A stretch of 64,000 nucleotides of DNA from a virus. Both the position numbers and the translations under genes were made by a program. The notes beneath the pieces are model-generated. The model made no database searches. It was not told where the DNA came from and saw only the letters and a program-made list of their open reading frames with translations. This document shows, piece after piece, positions 56,437-64,000 of this stretch. Every line of letters begins with the position of its first letter. Positions within the stretch are counted from its first letter, which is position 1. Location of the stretch: positions 1 to 64,000 of the IMG/VR virus record IMGVR_UViG_3300032579_000531, one strand, 5' to 3'.

Positions 56437-58641
56437 TTAGTTACCCTGGCGAACAGTTATTGTGCCGCAGGTGGTATAACAAGTTTGTGTAACACTATAA
56501 CTTTGTCCACCAGTTTGTGTTAAATTTACACTTGCTGGAGCACCGCTATTAACTAAAGATATTGACGCAGAGTTTGCGCCGCTTGCACCTGTATTTGATT
56601 GCGTTACTGTAGCAGAGTTGCTGTTACCTGTTGCACTAACACTGATATAACTGGCACTAGTTCCTGTTTGACTTGTTGTTACTGTATTGCTATTACCTGT
56701 TACACTGGCAAATAATTGATTGCGAGCTGTACCTGTTTGTGTAATACCAACGGTGTTTAAGTTTCCATTAATAGTTACACTAGCAAACTGGCCAGCATTG
56801 GCAACAGTATTCTCTTGCACTACAGTCAAGTTATTACCAGTACCATTGACATAATCATATTGATAGTGCCCACCTTGATCAAGTCCTGTTGCTGTGCCTG
56901 TGCTACTTGTACCTTGATTTAAATTAAGAGTGTTACTACCTCCTGCAGAATACAAGTCTATTAGGTTATTACCTGTATGTGCAGTAGGATCACCTTGGCG
57001 TACAGTTATATGATTACTGCCTCCAGTAATAATTGCAGCAGTAGCAGTAGCACCATCTAATCTATTGCCTGCACCAACTTGCGTAATATTAATTGCGTCT
57101 CCATTACCAGTTTGGTTAATATAAATTACATTATTAGTAAGTCCCGGCATAGTGACTGCGTTAACTTGATTCTGTTGTGCGGTAGTAATTGTACTAGAGC
57201 CACCCGACGTGGATGTGTTGATCAATGTAGCTGAGCCATTGTTGGCTGTAGTTGTGCTACCATCACTCCATGTTGTGGTTGTAATAGGTTGGCTATAGTA
57301 GCTAGTAGTACTACCACTGGTACTAGATGTTGTGATAACAGAGTTTGCTGTGCTTACTACAGTTGGAGCAGAGGAACCGCCGGTTCCGCCGGTCTGTCCA
57401 GCAGTTAGCGGAGTACTACTCATACCACCAGATAATGTATTAGTTTGTGCGGCTGTTGGATTTTCTACTCCAGTGAAGGTAGCACCTTGTCCTGTTAATC
57501 CCAAGTTACCACTGAGCAATGTTCCATTGTAGTTACTATTAGTAAAGAACAAATACAAGTTACCATTACTAGCAGTACCTTCAACTAATATGCGCCCAGT
57601 ACCCAATGCTCTAAATGATCCATCAGCATTAACCAGAATCATAGTCCACGGATTAGTTGCACTATCACTTCCTGTATTAGGAATAAACGTAACATACTGA
57701 GTACTACCGATTGCTGTCCAGCTACCTGTTTCGTATGTGCCACCTGGGCTTGTGCTATATACCTGACATGTTGCGGTTTGTGTGCAAGCACTGACATTCC
57801 ATTGCGTATCTGCTACTTGACTTGCACCAAAGTGTACTCCGGTAAATGCCGAGCTTGATAAGGTTGTTTGTGTTGCTGTACCAACTACTGTAGAAACTGC
57901 GCCATCGCTATAGGTTGTTGTAGTTGTAGGTGTTGTTACAGTTACTTGTTGATTGCCAATAATAACTGTACTGGTTGCAGTTGTTGTAGTAGTGCCTGTT
58001 ACAGTAACTGCCGGAGCTCCGCCCACACCTTGTGTTGCCTGCGGAGTGACCATTGTAGTAAATCCAGCACTAGCACCAGGAGTACATGTAAAGATAGTTG
58101 TACCTGCGGCACATGCACCTGCATAGGTTCCTACTTCAATACTGGGATTGCTACTGGCATTTGTTCCAGACAAGTAGAAACTGATATTGTATGTTGAGCC
58201 TGCGGTTACACTTATACTTTGATAGATACCGTCGTAACTACCAACTGCGCCATCGTACCATTGATAAGGACTCCAATACCCAGCAGCCGATGGTACTGTT
58301 CCGTTTTGATACCATACTCCCCAATCAGCTGGTGCTTGTATTCCCACAGAGGTTGATCCACCATATTGTAAGTTACCATTGGCTAATAAGTTAGTGGATG
58401 ATCCCGACTTGGTAACTGCGGCATTGGTAAATGTCCAGTAACCTGGATCCTGTCTAAAAGCAAAACCAATGTAGTCTGCACCGGTTGTGTTGGCTGTAAA
58501 ACTATAATTGTACTGTATATTACCGCTAGAATAATTTAATACCCCACCCAAGTATCCACTTGGAAGATTCTGTGCGTGTGCCTTGGGAGTACAGAATCCA
58601 ACAAGGCTGGCGATAAGGATAGTGGCAAGTATTTTAAACAT
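56437..58641 (-). CDS. Large curlin-repeat protein with N-terminal domain
   Basis: 734 residues, signal peptide 1-23 (MFKILATILIASLVGFCTPK, AHA-Q). N-terminal part (about 25-190) is a beta-sandwich-like, PEP-CTERM-protein-style domain (SYDGIYQSISVTAGSTYNIS). Middle is T/S/G-rich linker. C-terminal part (about 510-734) is curlin repeats of the N-x-V/I-x-x-TQ-x-G type (NVIYINQTGNGDAINITQVG, LNTVGITQTGTARNQ, NSNSATVTQSNTG). It would be a CsgB-like nucleator or a large fibre subunit. It follows the FecR-like gene by 1 nt. Confidence 0.83.
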   Translation of the reverse strand: MFKILATILIASLVGFCTPKAHAQNLPSGYLGGVLNYSSGNIQYNYSFTANTTGADYIGFAFRQDPGYWTFTNAAVTKSGSSTNLLANGNLQYGGSTSVGIQAPADWGVWYQNGTVPSAAGYWSPYQWYDGAVGSYDGIYQSISVTAGSTYNISFYLSGTNASSNPSIEVGTYAGACAAGTTIFTCTPGASAGFTTMVTPQATQGVGGAPAVTVTGTTTTTATSTVIIGNQQVTVTTPTTTTTYSDGAVSTVVGTATQTTLSSSAFTGVHFGASQVADTQWNVSACTQTATCQVYSTSPGGTYETGSWTAIGSTQYVTFIPNTGSDSATNPWTMILVNADGSFRALGTGRILVEGTASNGNLYLFFTNSNYNGTLLSGNLGLTGQGATFTGVENPTAAQTNTLSGGMSSTPLTAGQTGGTGGSSAPTVVSTANSVITTSSTSGSTTSYYSQPITTTTWSDGSTTTANNGSATLINTSTSGGSSTITTAQQNQVNAVTMPGLTNNVIYINQTGNGDAINITQVGAGNRLDGATATAAIITGGSNHITVRQGDPTAHTGNNLIDLYSAGGSNTLNLNQGTSSTGTATGLDQGGHYQYDYVNGTGNNLTVVQENTVANAGQFASVTINGNLNTVGITQTGTARNQLFASVTGNSNTVTTSQTGTSASYISVSATGNSNSATVTQSNTGASGANSASISLVNSGAPASVNLTQTGGQSYSVTQTCYTTCGTITVRQGN

Positions 58642-58642
58642 A

Positions 58643-59785
58643 TTAATTCTGCTTGGTTGTTATAAAGGTATTGCCACCGGCATTGATTCTGTTGGTGATG
58701 GTTACATTACCACTCTGTGTCTGTACAATAGTAGAATTTTGACCTTTAGGAGTTGTAACACAACTTGTATTACTATTAGCATCACTGCGACATAACTGTA
58801 CACTGATTGCATCTACAGTAGCTTCTACCCCCGATGATTTTCTATAATCGGGAAGCAATTGATTCTTGGGTGCGGCTAACAAGTTACCAAATTCTGCAGC
58901 AAGTTGATCATTCATTATTTGTAACATGCTTTCAAGGAAGTCCTGATCTAATAGATTACGTTGTAGTGCATTGGTATAAACTTGATTATTTTCTGCAACC
59001 AATACACTACTTAGATCAACACCCTTAAGAAAATCTTGACTAAGTGCCGATTCAGCTGGCAACTTTTCTGCTTGTTGGCGTTGCTGAGCAGTTTTAATTT
59101 CTTGCGGTGGTGCCAGGATTAACATATTTCCAATAGCATCTTCAGTTAAGTGTAAGGTAACAGGCCTTGTGGGTGCTACATTACGTGCGGATACTTTAGT
59201 TGCCTGGAATGCTTGATCTAATGTTACAGTACCGGCGTCATTCATAACATCAATTTTACCAGTCACACAATAACGTTCAATCTCATCGGGCAACATATTT
59301 TTACGTGGACAGCTTGGCAATAGAATAAATGTGCTGGAACCTAGCTCATCAACTGTAGCAGTAAAATCAGTACCGCGAACAGCAACGGTAGCAGTAGGAG
59401 TGTTGATAGCCACCTTATTAGGATTGTTATGAGCAATCGCCCCTGATGCGTAGCGGACTGTACCACTAGCCATGTTAAGAGCAAGTTTGCCAGCATCTTT
59501 ATTTTTTGGATCATACACGAATTCGTCAATGACCAGTTTGGAGTTTTCATTCACTTGCACCTTAGTGTCATCGGCAAACACAATACCAACCTTGCCTTGC
59601 TTGGTAGTAATGGCGTCAGCCATATCAACACCGGTACCTTTACTACCAGTAAGTGTTGTTTTTGCTCGTTGTATTTGCGGAGGATTGTTTACTTGTTCTG
59701 TGATTGTGCCAATGGCAGCATGAGCGGAAATAGACAACAATAATGTTGCCCAAATTAATCGTCTTGTTGCTTGAACCATACACAT
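58643..59785 (-). CDS. Secreted FecR-domain protein
   Basis: 380 residues, signal peptide about 1-23. ADAITTKQGKVGIVFADDTK then VQVNENSKLVIDEFVYDPKN is the FecR domain (as in secreted FecR/LysM-like proteins), followed by GTVRYASGAIAHNNPNKVAI and TPTATVAVRGTDFTATVD. The C-terminal 60 residues (NSTIVQTQSGNVTITNRINA) look like a short curlin-like end. It overlaps the small upstream gene by 31 nt. Its place between curlin genes and a CHASE2 cyclase matches known FecR-CHASE2 pairs. Confidence 0.85.
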   Translation of the reverse strand: MCMVQATRRLIWATLLLSISAHAAIGTITEQVNNPPQIQRAKTTLTGSKGTGVDMADAITTKQGKVGIVFADDTKVQVNENSKLVIDEFVYDPKNKDAGKLALNMASGTVRYASGAIAHNNPNKVAINTPTATVAVRGTDFTATVDELGSSTFILLPSCPRKNMLPDEIERYCVTGKIDVMNDAGTVTLDQAFQATKVSARNVAPTRPVTLHLTEDAIGNMLILAPPQEIKTAQQRQQAEKLPAESALSQDFLKGVDLSSVLVAENNQVYTNALQRNLLDQDFLESMLQIMNDQLAAEFGNLLAAPKNQLLPDYRKSSGVEATVDAISVQLCRSDANSNTSCVTTPKGQNSTIVQTQSGNVTITNRINAGGNTFITTKQN

Positions 59786-59931
59786 CGTTGTAAGTCTCTC
59801 ATTAATTGATCTTTTGGCGTACCAGTAAGTCTGTGCGCCAGCTCTATAAAATCTACGGCTCTACTAGCCACATTAGACTGACCATCGCTCCACTGTTGAT
59901 ATACTGTGTTTAAGAAGCGAAGGTCTGTCAT
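59755..59931 (-). CDS. Small cytoplasmic protein inside the curli operon
   Basis: 58 residues: MTDLRFLNTVYQQWSDGQSN then ELAHRLTGTPKDQLMRDLQR. No signal peptide. Starts 3 nt after the curlin stop. Too short and unlike CsgE or CsgC. Unknown. Confidence 0.65.
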   Translation of the reverse strand: MTDLRFLNTVYQQWSDGQSNVASRAVDFIELAHRLTGTPKDQLMRDLQRCVWFKQQDD

Positions 59932-59934
59932 ATA

Positions 59935-60834
59935 TTAATGATGCTGTACAATGTTCCAAGTATTACTGCTACCACTACTTTGAATATTTGTAGTGTTGTT
60001 ACCGCTTGTAGCTGTTTGGTTCACAGTAAATGTATTGCTATTACCAGTTAACCCTAATACTAACGTGTTATCGTTACTACCAGTTTGGCTTGCTGTAATA
60101 GTATTACTAGAACCTGTTAAACTTCCAACTACTGCTAGGCCAGTTGCATTATAACCACCAATAGTAATACTGTCGCCATTGGAGCCACCAGTTTGTGTCA
60201 ACCCAAATGTATTACTTGCACCTGTACTGTTTAAAGTAACACTAGCATTAGTTGCCGCTGTTGTTGTAGTCCCTTGAGTCATTGTTAGACTATTACTTGC
60301 GCCACCGTTCATTGTGATATTATCAGTATTATTTGTACCGTTAACAATAGCAACAATAGAGTTACTACTACCGCCTGCTGTCACAGCGGTAAAGTTGTTA
60401 CCTGTACCTAATAAGTTAATATTCAAATTGGCAGTATTACCAGTTTGTGTTACACTAATATTATTACTTGCACTTGTAGCAGAGCCATCATTGTTACTAT
60501 TGATCACTGCTGTTGCATTGTTACCTGTCACAGAGTAATTGTAATTGTTACCAGTTAATCCGTTGGCCACAGTTGTCTGGATACCTAATTGTAAGGTATC
60601 GCCTGTGCCTACTTGATTTACTGTTACGTTATTACTATTACCAGTAATTACTGCCGGTGTTGTTGCACTTGAACCTGTGCCTTGTACACCTTCTACTGCA
60701 TCACCTGCGCCATTTTGTGTAATTGAAATGTTACTGTTACTACCTGATTGATTGATGTAGATGGTGTTATCTGCACCAAATGCACTTATAGTCACTACGG
60801 CTAGCATTGTTGTTATTATTTTCGCTAGTTTCAT
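59935..60834 (-). CDS. Curlin (CsgA-like amyloid subunit)
   Basis: 299 residues, signal peptide about 1-20 (MKLAKIITTMLAVVTISAFG). Mature part is almost only N/T/S/G/V with curlin repeats spaced 20-25 residues: NTIYINQSGSNSNISITQNG, NNVTVNQVGTGDTLQLG, NNISVTQTGNTANLNINLLG, TNTFTVNQTATSG-like ends and the terminus WNIVQHH. N-x-x-x-TQ/NQ-x-G is the core of CsgA amyloid. Exported by CsgG and polymerised outside the cell. Confidence 0.88.
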   Translation of the reverse strand: MKLAKIITTMLAVVTISAFGADNTIYINQSGSNSNISITQNGAGDAVEGVQGTGSSATTPAVITGNSNNVTVNQVGTGDTLQLGIQTTVANGLTGNNYNYSVTGNNATAVINSNNDGSATSASNNISVTQTGNTANLNINLLGTGNNFTAVTAGGSSNSIVAIVNGTNNTDNITMNGGASNSLTMTQGTTTTAATNASVTLNSTGASNTFGLTQTGGSNGDSITIGGYNATGLAVVGSLTGSSNTITASQTGSNDNTLVLGLTGNSNTFTVNQTATSGNNTTNIQSSGSSNTWNIVQHH

Positions 60835-60905
60835 TTTACTACTCCTTTTGGCCCCTGGCCTTATGTCCTGCGGTCCCTGCTTCTCCGCTGGTTGTTTTAG
60901 TTACT

Positions 60906-61868
60906 TCACTTTACTACCCCCAACTTTGCTTCTACATCTGCAGGTAAGCCTGTTTTATTAGACATACCTAATGGAATTGTTGGCTCGCCCTTGGCATTAG
61001 GATTAATATACGCTGGCGCTACTTGGTTGTAGTCCCATACCCCTTTGCGTTGGCCTTCCTTGATTAACTCTACTACACTTGCTTCAATAGTTGATTTAAG
61101 TGCGATAGTGGTTGCTTCGTTGATTGTTAAACCTGATTCAAATTGGAATATTGCTGCCGCAGCATCTGTTGCGCCGGTATTAGGTGCGCCAATTTGCGTA
61201 ACCATATGTCCCAAGCTACCTGGATCTATACTCTTAAAGATTGCAATACTATCTGCTGTTGAGTAAATGATCTTGGTAACAGTTACACTGGCTAGAATCT
61301 TACCGGTGTTAACACTGATAGCACGTAGACTAATTGTGATAATATCTTTACTGTACTGAGTTGTTGGGCCAATACCAAGGAAGTTATATCCTGTACCACC
61401 AGACTCCAGTCCGGTATCGTAACCAATAATTCCGCCTTCAATAATTACGCCGGCAAACTGTAATGGCATTAGCTTCTGTGCATCTTTACCTTCATATGCT
61501 TGACGCATTTGAGTAATGATTAACCGCTCTTTGGTCAAGGCATCAATGTTTCCTCGCTCAACAACATCAAACCATAAACCGTGACCAACGTCTTGCAAAC
61601 TGCGAATTAATAGTGCATCGCCACCTTGTGTAACTGCTGTACTAAAACTGGCAATACCAGGAACTGCTTTACGTTGTCCTGTTTTATCTGCAAAGTTGTA
61701 GACAGCCACAGTTAAACGACCAGCAGCAGGTGGAGGAATAGCATCAAACTCTTTTTGTAATTCGTTTTTAGGTACTACAGGTTTTGCCTCTAGTACTCCC
61801 ATTTTTTGGCTTATAGCACAACCAGAAAGTGCCGCTATTACCATTATGGATAAGAGTAATTTTTTCAT
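60906..61868 (-). CDS. csgG: CsgG, outer-membrane curli secretion channel
   Basis: 320 residues (family about 277-300) with lipoprotein signal MKKLLLSIMVIAALSGCAIS (lipobox LSGC). AAGRLTVAVYNFADKTGQRK, VPGIASFSTAVTQGGDALLI, WFDVVERGNIDALTKERLII, GGIIGYDTGLESGGTGYNFL and SVTVTKIIYST match the CsgG core, including the membrane-hairpin region. It forms a nonameric outer-membrane pore for curlin export. Start overlaps the csgF stop (TAATG). CsgE and CsgC are not in the window. Confidence 0.95.
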   Translation of the reverse strand: MKKLLLSIMVIAALSGCAISQKMGVLEAKPVVPKNELQKEFDAIPPPAAGRLTVAVYNFADKTGQRKAVPGIASFSTAVTQGGDALLIRSLQDVGHGLWFDVVERGNIDALTKERLIITQMRQAYEGKDAQKLMPLQFAGVIIEGGIIGYDTGLESGGTGYNFLGIGPTTQYSKDIITISLRAISVNTGKILASVTVTKIIYSTADSIAIFKSIDPGSLGHMVTQIGAPNTGATDAAAAIFQFESGLTINEATTIALKSTIEASVVELIKEGQRKGVWDYNQVAPAYINPNAKGEPTIPLGMSNKTGLPADVEAKLGVVK

Positions 61869-62335
61869 TAGTTTCCGCCTCCGGTAATGTTAAATTGACT
61901 CAATGGAATATTAATTGTAGTTACGTTACCCACGTTGTCTGTTACTTGCAATTGGATTTGACTACCATTATTGTTATAGTAGATCGTGTTGCCCTGGAAG
62001 GTAATCTGGCCAGTACTACTGCTACCGCCGGCAAACATTGCAGTGGCTAAATTCTGCGAAATCTGTGCATAAACACGCGATTCCAGGTTGGTTAGGAACT
62101 GATTTATAGGGGTATTGGCTGCATCTGCCTTGGCTTGTTGCGCGGCCGCTGTAAGTGCTTGCTGAATAGTCAATGCACGTTGATACTGCTGATTTTCCAA
62201 GGCCATTTGGAAAGTTGAGTAGCCGTTACCATTCAAACTAGCACTTTTAAATGAGTAGTCTGATATTGTAGTAGCGTAGGTGGTTGTCGCGGATAAGGCG
62301 ATTGCGGTTAGAATAACCTTGTTGATAATTCTCAT
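61868..62335 (-). CDS. csgF: CsgF, curli nucleation/anchoring factor
   Basis: 155 residues, signal peptide about 1-21 (MRIINKVILTAIALSATTTY). SYSFKSASLNGNGYSTFQMA-type start (in E. coli [20 protein letters not shown]) and QFLTNLESRVYAQISQNLAT then GNTIYYNNNGSQIQLQVTDN match CsgF. It caps CsgG and positions the fibre nucleator. First gene of the curli operon; the -10 TATAAT at 62358-62363 lies about 25 nt upstream. Confidence 0.92.
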   Translation of the reverse strand: MRIINKVILTAIALSATTTYATTISDYSFKSASLNGNGYSTFQMALENQQYQRALTIQQALTAAAQQAKADAANTPINQFLTNLESRVYAQISQNLATAMFAGGSSSTGQITFQGNTIYYNNNGSQIQLQVTDNVGNVTTINIPLSQFNITGGGN

Positions 62336-62357
62336 TACTTCTACCCCTGTTATTATT

Positions 62358-62363
62358 ATTATA
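62358..62363 (-). promoter_or_regulatory. Likely promoter -10 for the curli operon
   Basis: TATAAT with a weak -35; a TCCTAT ... ATAGGA hairpin lies about 40 nt further upstream. Regulation of this operon is otherwise not visible. Confidence 0.45.
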
Positions 62364-62435
62364 AGGTAGTAAAGTCGTGTAGACTCTAGCTCCTATAGTA
62401 TTTAATAGGACCTAGAACAAGAATTATGTAGTATT

Positions 62436-62744
62436 TTAAATTGTAGGTATTCTTTTAATTATTTCTTCGTAGAAAGAGTCCAATTCTCCACCAAATTGAC
62501 CTATCAGATGATCTGAAATATCTTTGCAGAGCTGGTAATTTTCTTCTTTGAGTGCTTTGATAAAGCCTTCGTGTAACTCTATATAGTTGGTTAAATTTGT
62601 AAATCCAGAAAGTCCAATCTTTTCAGGAGGCACTACACAATAGGTAGTTACCGGAATACCCTTAACATCAAACGTCTCAAGTTCTAATACTGTATGAGTT
62701 TGTTTTAATTGTTGTACTGCTCGGTGGTCCCAAACTATTTGCAT
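62436..62744 (-). CDS. Phage protein, unknown
   Basis: 102 residues: MQIVWDHRAVQQLKQTHTVL, then YIELHEGFIKALKEENYQLC and LIGQFGGELDSFYEEIIKRI. Helical, with no membrane segment. One-nt junction with the exonuclease gene. Confidence 0.7.
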   Translation of the reverse strand: MQIVWDHRAVQQLKQTHTVLELETFDVKGIPVTTYCVVPPEKIGLSGFTNLTNYIELHEGFIKALKEENYQLCKDISDHLIGQFGGELDSFYEEIIKRIPTI

Positions 62745-63277
62745 TACCTATCCTTCGAAATCTTTAATCTGCGGTAAATCTCTTGTACACCCTGCGCTTG
62801 GCTAATACAATCTTCCAAGGCATTGTGTAAGCCAGCTTTGCCTTTTTCGCGAGGGTCGCCGTGTACACCAAATAAGGTACGGCTGTCGCGAATTTGCCAA
62901 AACTGCCATGGAGTTGGCCAGCCCTGTTGACGATAAATGTTTTCAAGAATAACAATGTCAAACGCAGGTCCTTGGCACCAGATGTTGGTTACACCTACAC
63001 AAAACCGATTTAGGTCTCGGTACAGAGTTTCTAAACTAACACGGCCTTCTTCGCTAAGTGCTTCTTCACGAACATCCTGTGCTTGCTGTCCCCACCATGC
63101 TAGTGTATCTTCCTGTACTTCACGTCCCAGGGCTAGTTGTTCATCAACATCGATGCGATGATATAAGCTATCACCAAAACTATCTACAGTATAAGGATCA
63201 AACTTAACAGCACCAATTGTGAGAATAGCACAATCTGGGCGTGTACCTAGTGATTCCAAATCTAACATTATGTCCAC
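62744..63277 (-). CDS. DEDDh-type 3'-5' exonuclease (RNase T-like)
   Basis: 177 residues. MDIMLDLESLGTRPDCAILT gives the D-x-E motif I, IWCQGPAFDIVILENIYRQQ motif II, and AGLHNALEDCISQAQGVQEI motif III (HxxxD). Compact RNase T/DexA-like exonuclease. It would trim RNA or DNA 3' ends. Confidence 0.88.
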   Translation of the reverse strand: MDIMLDLESLGTRPDCAILTIGAVKFDPYTVDSFGDSLYHRIDVDEQLALGREVQEDTLAWWGQQAQDVREEALSEEGRVSLETLYRDLNRFCVGVTNIWCQGPAFDIVILENIYRQQGWPTPWQFWQIRDSRTLFGVHGDPREKGKAGLHNALEDCISQAQGVQEIYRRLKISKDR

Positions 63278-63280
63278 AAT

Positions 63281-63760
63281 TTATCCTTGCTTTAAAATTT
63301 TAAGAGATTCAGATTCCACTACACGTCTACGTAATCCTGAGCTAGAAAAGGAATGATCACGACCATTATATACAAGCTCTATTCCCCGACGTATGCATTC
63401 CATTCTTCCTGAGAATTCTTTATCTTTGTATTCAACACCAAGTACTCGTACGTCAAGTGGTAATATTAATAATAAGTCTATTAGATCTTGTTCTGTTTGA
63501 TAAACAACTACTTCGTCTACATACCGACAAGCGGCCAATTGAATTTGACGTTCCACAATACTTTGAACAGGATGGTTCTTGGTTTCAGGACGATCAATTG
63601 TTGGATCTGTTTGCAAGCCGGCAATCAAGTAATCGCAATGATTTTTTGCTTCTGACAACATAGAAATATGACCGGCGTGAGGACCTAAATCAAAAGTACT
63701 AAATGTAATTCCAATTCTTTTACCTTGTTCTTTTAATTCTCGTATTTTATTAAAGATCAT
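63281..63760 (-). CDS. Cytidylyltransferase-like protein
   Basis: 159 residues. IGITFSTFDLGPHAGHISML is an HxGH nucleotidyltransferase motif (as in glycerol-3-phosphate cytidylyltransferase and RfaE), and SFSSSGLRRRVV near the end matches the (ST)ST-x-(LI)R signature. Makes CDP- or ADP-linked precursors. A homing endonuclease gene ends inside its first codons. Confidence 0.85.
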   Translation of the reverse strand: MIFNKIRELKEQGKRIGITFSTFDLGPHAGHISMLSEAKNHCDYLIAGLQTDPTIDRPETKNHPVQSIVERQIQLAACRYVDEVVVYQTEQDLIDLLLILPLDVRVLGVEYKDKEFSGRMECIRRGIELVYNGRDHSFSSSGLRRRVVESESLKILKQG

Positions 63761-64000
63761 TTTTATATACCATTGATATTTTTTGTTGTTTTACCATTGT
63801 GTAAAATGTTGCCCTGTGTTTTATACCCAAATCTATCATAGCATCTTTAATTGATGGATATTCTATATTGTTTATTATAACAGGTTTATATTTTTGTGTA
63901 AAGGGTTTTCCTTTTCGTTTTGCAGATGCTTCTGCATGAGCTTTTTTCCATTCTGCCGATTTTGTGTAATTTTTATTCGATGCTTTTATTTTTTCTATTG
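63750..64000 (-). CDS. Homing endonuclease C-terminal part (cut by window edge)
   Basis: An open frame enters from the right edge: SAEWKKAHAEASAKRKGKPF then IINNIEYPSIKDAMIDLGIK resembles NUMOD3/NUMOD1 DNA-binding repeats of GIY-YIG or HNH homing endonucleases. It ends inside the first codons of the cytidylyltransferase-like gene. Confidence 0.7.
   Translation of the reverse strand, partial: IEKIKASNKNYTKSAEWKKAHAEASAKRKGKPFTQKYKPVIINNIEYPSIKDAMIDLGIKHRATFYTMVKQQKISMVYKNDL

Noticed and set aside
57868-58197. Cysteine-rich plus-strand frame
   Set aside because: It is the complement of the T/V-rich curlin linker (ACA/GTT codons read as TGT/AAC).
59755-59931. CsgE or CsgC candidate
   Set aside because: The 58-residue product has no signal peptide and no resemblance to either.
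56437-60834. CRISPR-like repeats in the curlin genes
   Set aside because: The repeats are coding, degenerate and spaced by 20-25 codons in frame.
1-64000. Bacterial chromosome or prophage instead of a lytic phage
   Set aside because: Gene density, tiny overlapping genes, late promoters and tail fibres fit a phage; no integrase, rRNA or host operons were seen, though the window alone cannot exclude a prophage.

Overview
This 64 kb window looks like part of the genome of a large T4-like tailed phage (myovirus-type), AT-rich, probably from an aquatic proteobacterial host. Evidence for a phage: two long tail-fibre-like proteins (1-2267 and 46958-48226), a T4-type ATP-dependent DNA ligase, GIY-YIG homing endonucleases, dozens of tiny tightly overlapping genes, T4-late-type promoter motifs (NATAAATA) beside sigma70-type early promoters (TTGACC-17-TATAAT), and a tmRNA gene. 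The host is not stated by the sequence. Bug/TctC solute-binding proteins are typical of Burkholderiales, and one betaproteobacterial lineage uses split tmRNAs, so a betaproteobacterium is a reasonable guess but only a guess.

Layout, mostly on the minus strand. 0-2.3 kb: end of a tail-fibre gene. 2.3-4.5 kb: host-like cassette with an A-type Fe-S carrier, an Fe/Mn superoxide dismutase and initiation factor IF-1 (which appears to start at AUA), plus small unknowns. 4.5-12.3 kb: one apparent early operon of 24 tiny genes, most sharing a C-terminal 'DAxxFxLKW' tail, ending in tctB and tctA (membrane subunits of a tripartite tricarboxylate transporter). 12.3-23.7 kb: small phage genes, a metallophosphoesterase, a second small-protein family (MNERIKxL ... 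FAELIVREC ... HFGVEE) and DNA ligase. 23.8-28.3 kb: PP-loop ATPase, two methyltransferases, one intact tctC with signal peptide and one split tctC without. 28.3-28.6 kb: a circularly permuted two-piece tmRNA (ssrA) with tag ANDSVYALAA. 28.7-44.9 kb: small early genes, ParB-like domain proteins, a putative amidoligase, secreted nuclease, HAD-ParB fusion, radical SAM protein, ClpP, SprT-like protease, lipoproteins and an SleB-like wall hydrolase. 45.0-53.7 kb (partly plus strand): homing endonuclease, histone-H1-like protein, two related glycosyltransferase-like proteins, tail fibre, amidinotransferase, 2OG-Fe oxygenase and a nucleotide-sugar dehydrogenase. 53.7-62.4 kb: a curli-type operon, csgF-csgG-curlin-small gene-FecR-like-large curlin-GT fragment-CHASE2/nucleotide cyclase. 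62.4-64 kb: 3'-5' exonuclease, cytidylyltransferase-like protein and the end of another homing endonuclease.

Interpretation. The most striking system is the curli-type secretion operon coupled to a FecR-like protein and a CHASE2-cyclase: it could put amyloid fibres or a CsgG pore in the outer membrane of the infected cell and add a second-messenger output. The three-part TTT transporter, Fe-S carrier, superoxide dismutase, IF-1, ClpP and tmRNA together suggest a phage that takes over solute uptake, redox homeostasis, translation start, protein turnover and ribosome rescue. Functions are read from sequence motifs only; no database search was run.
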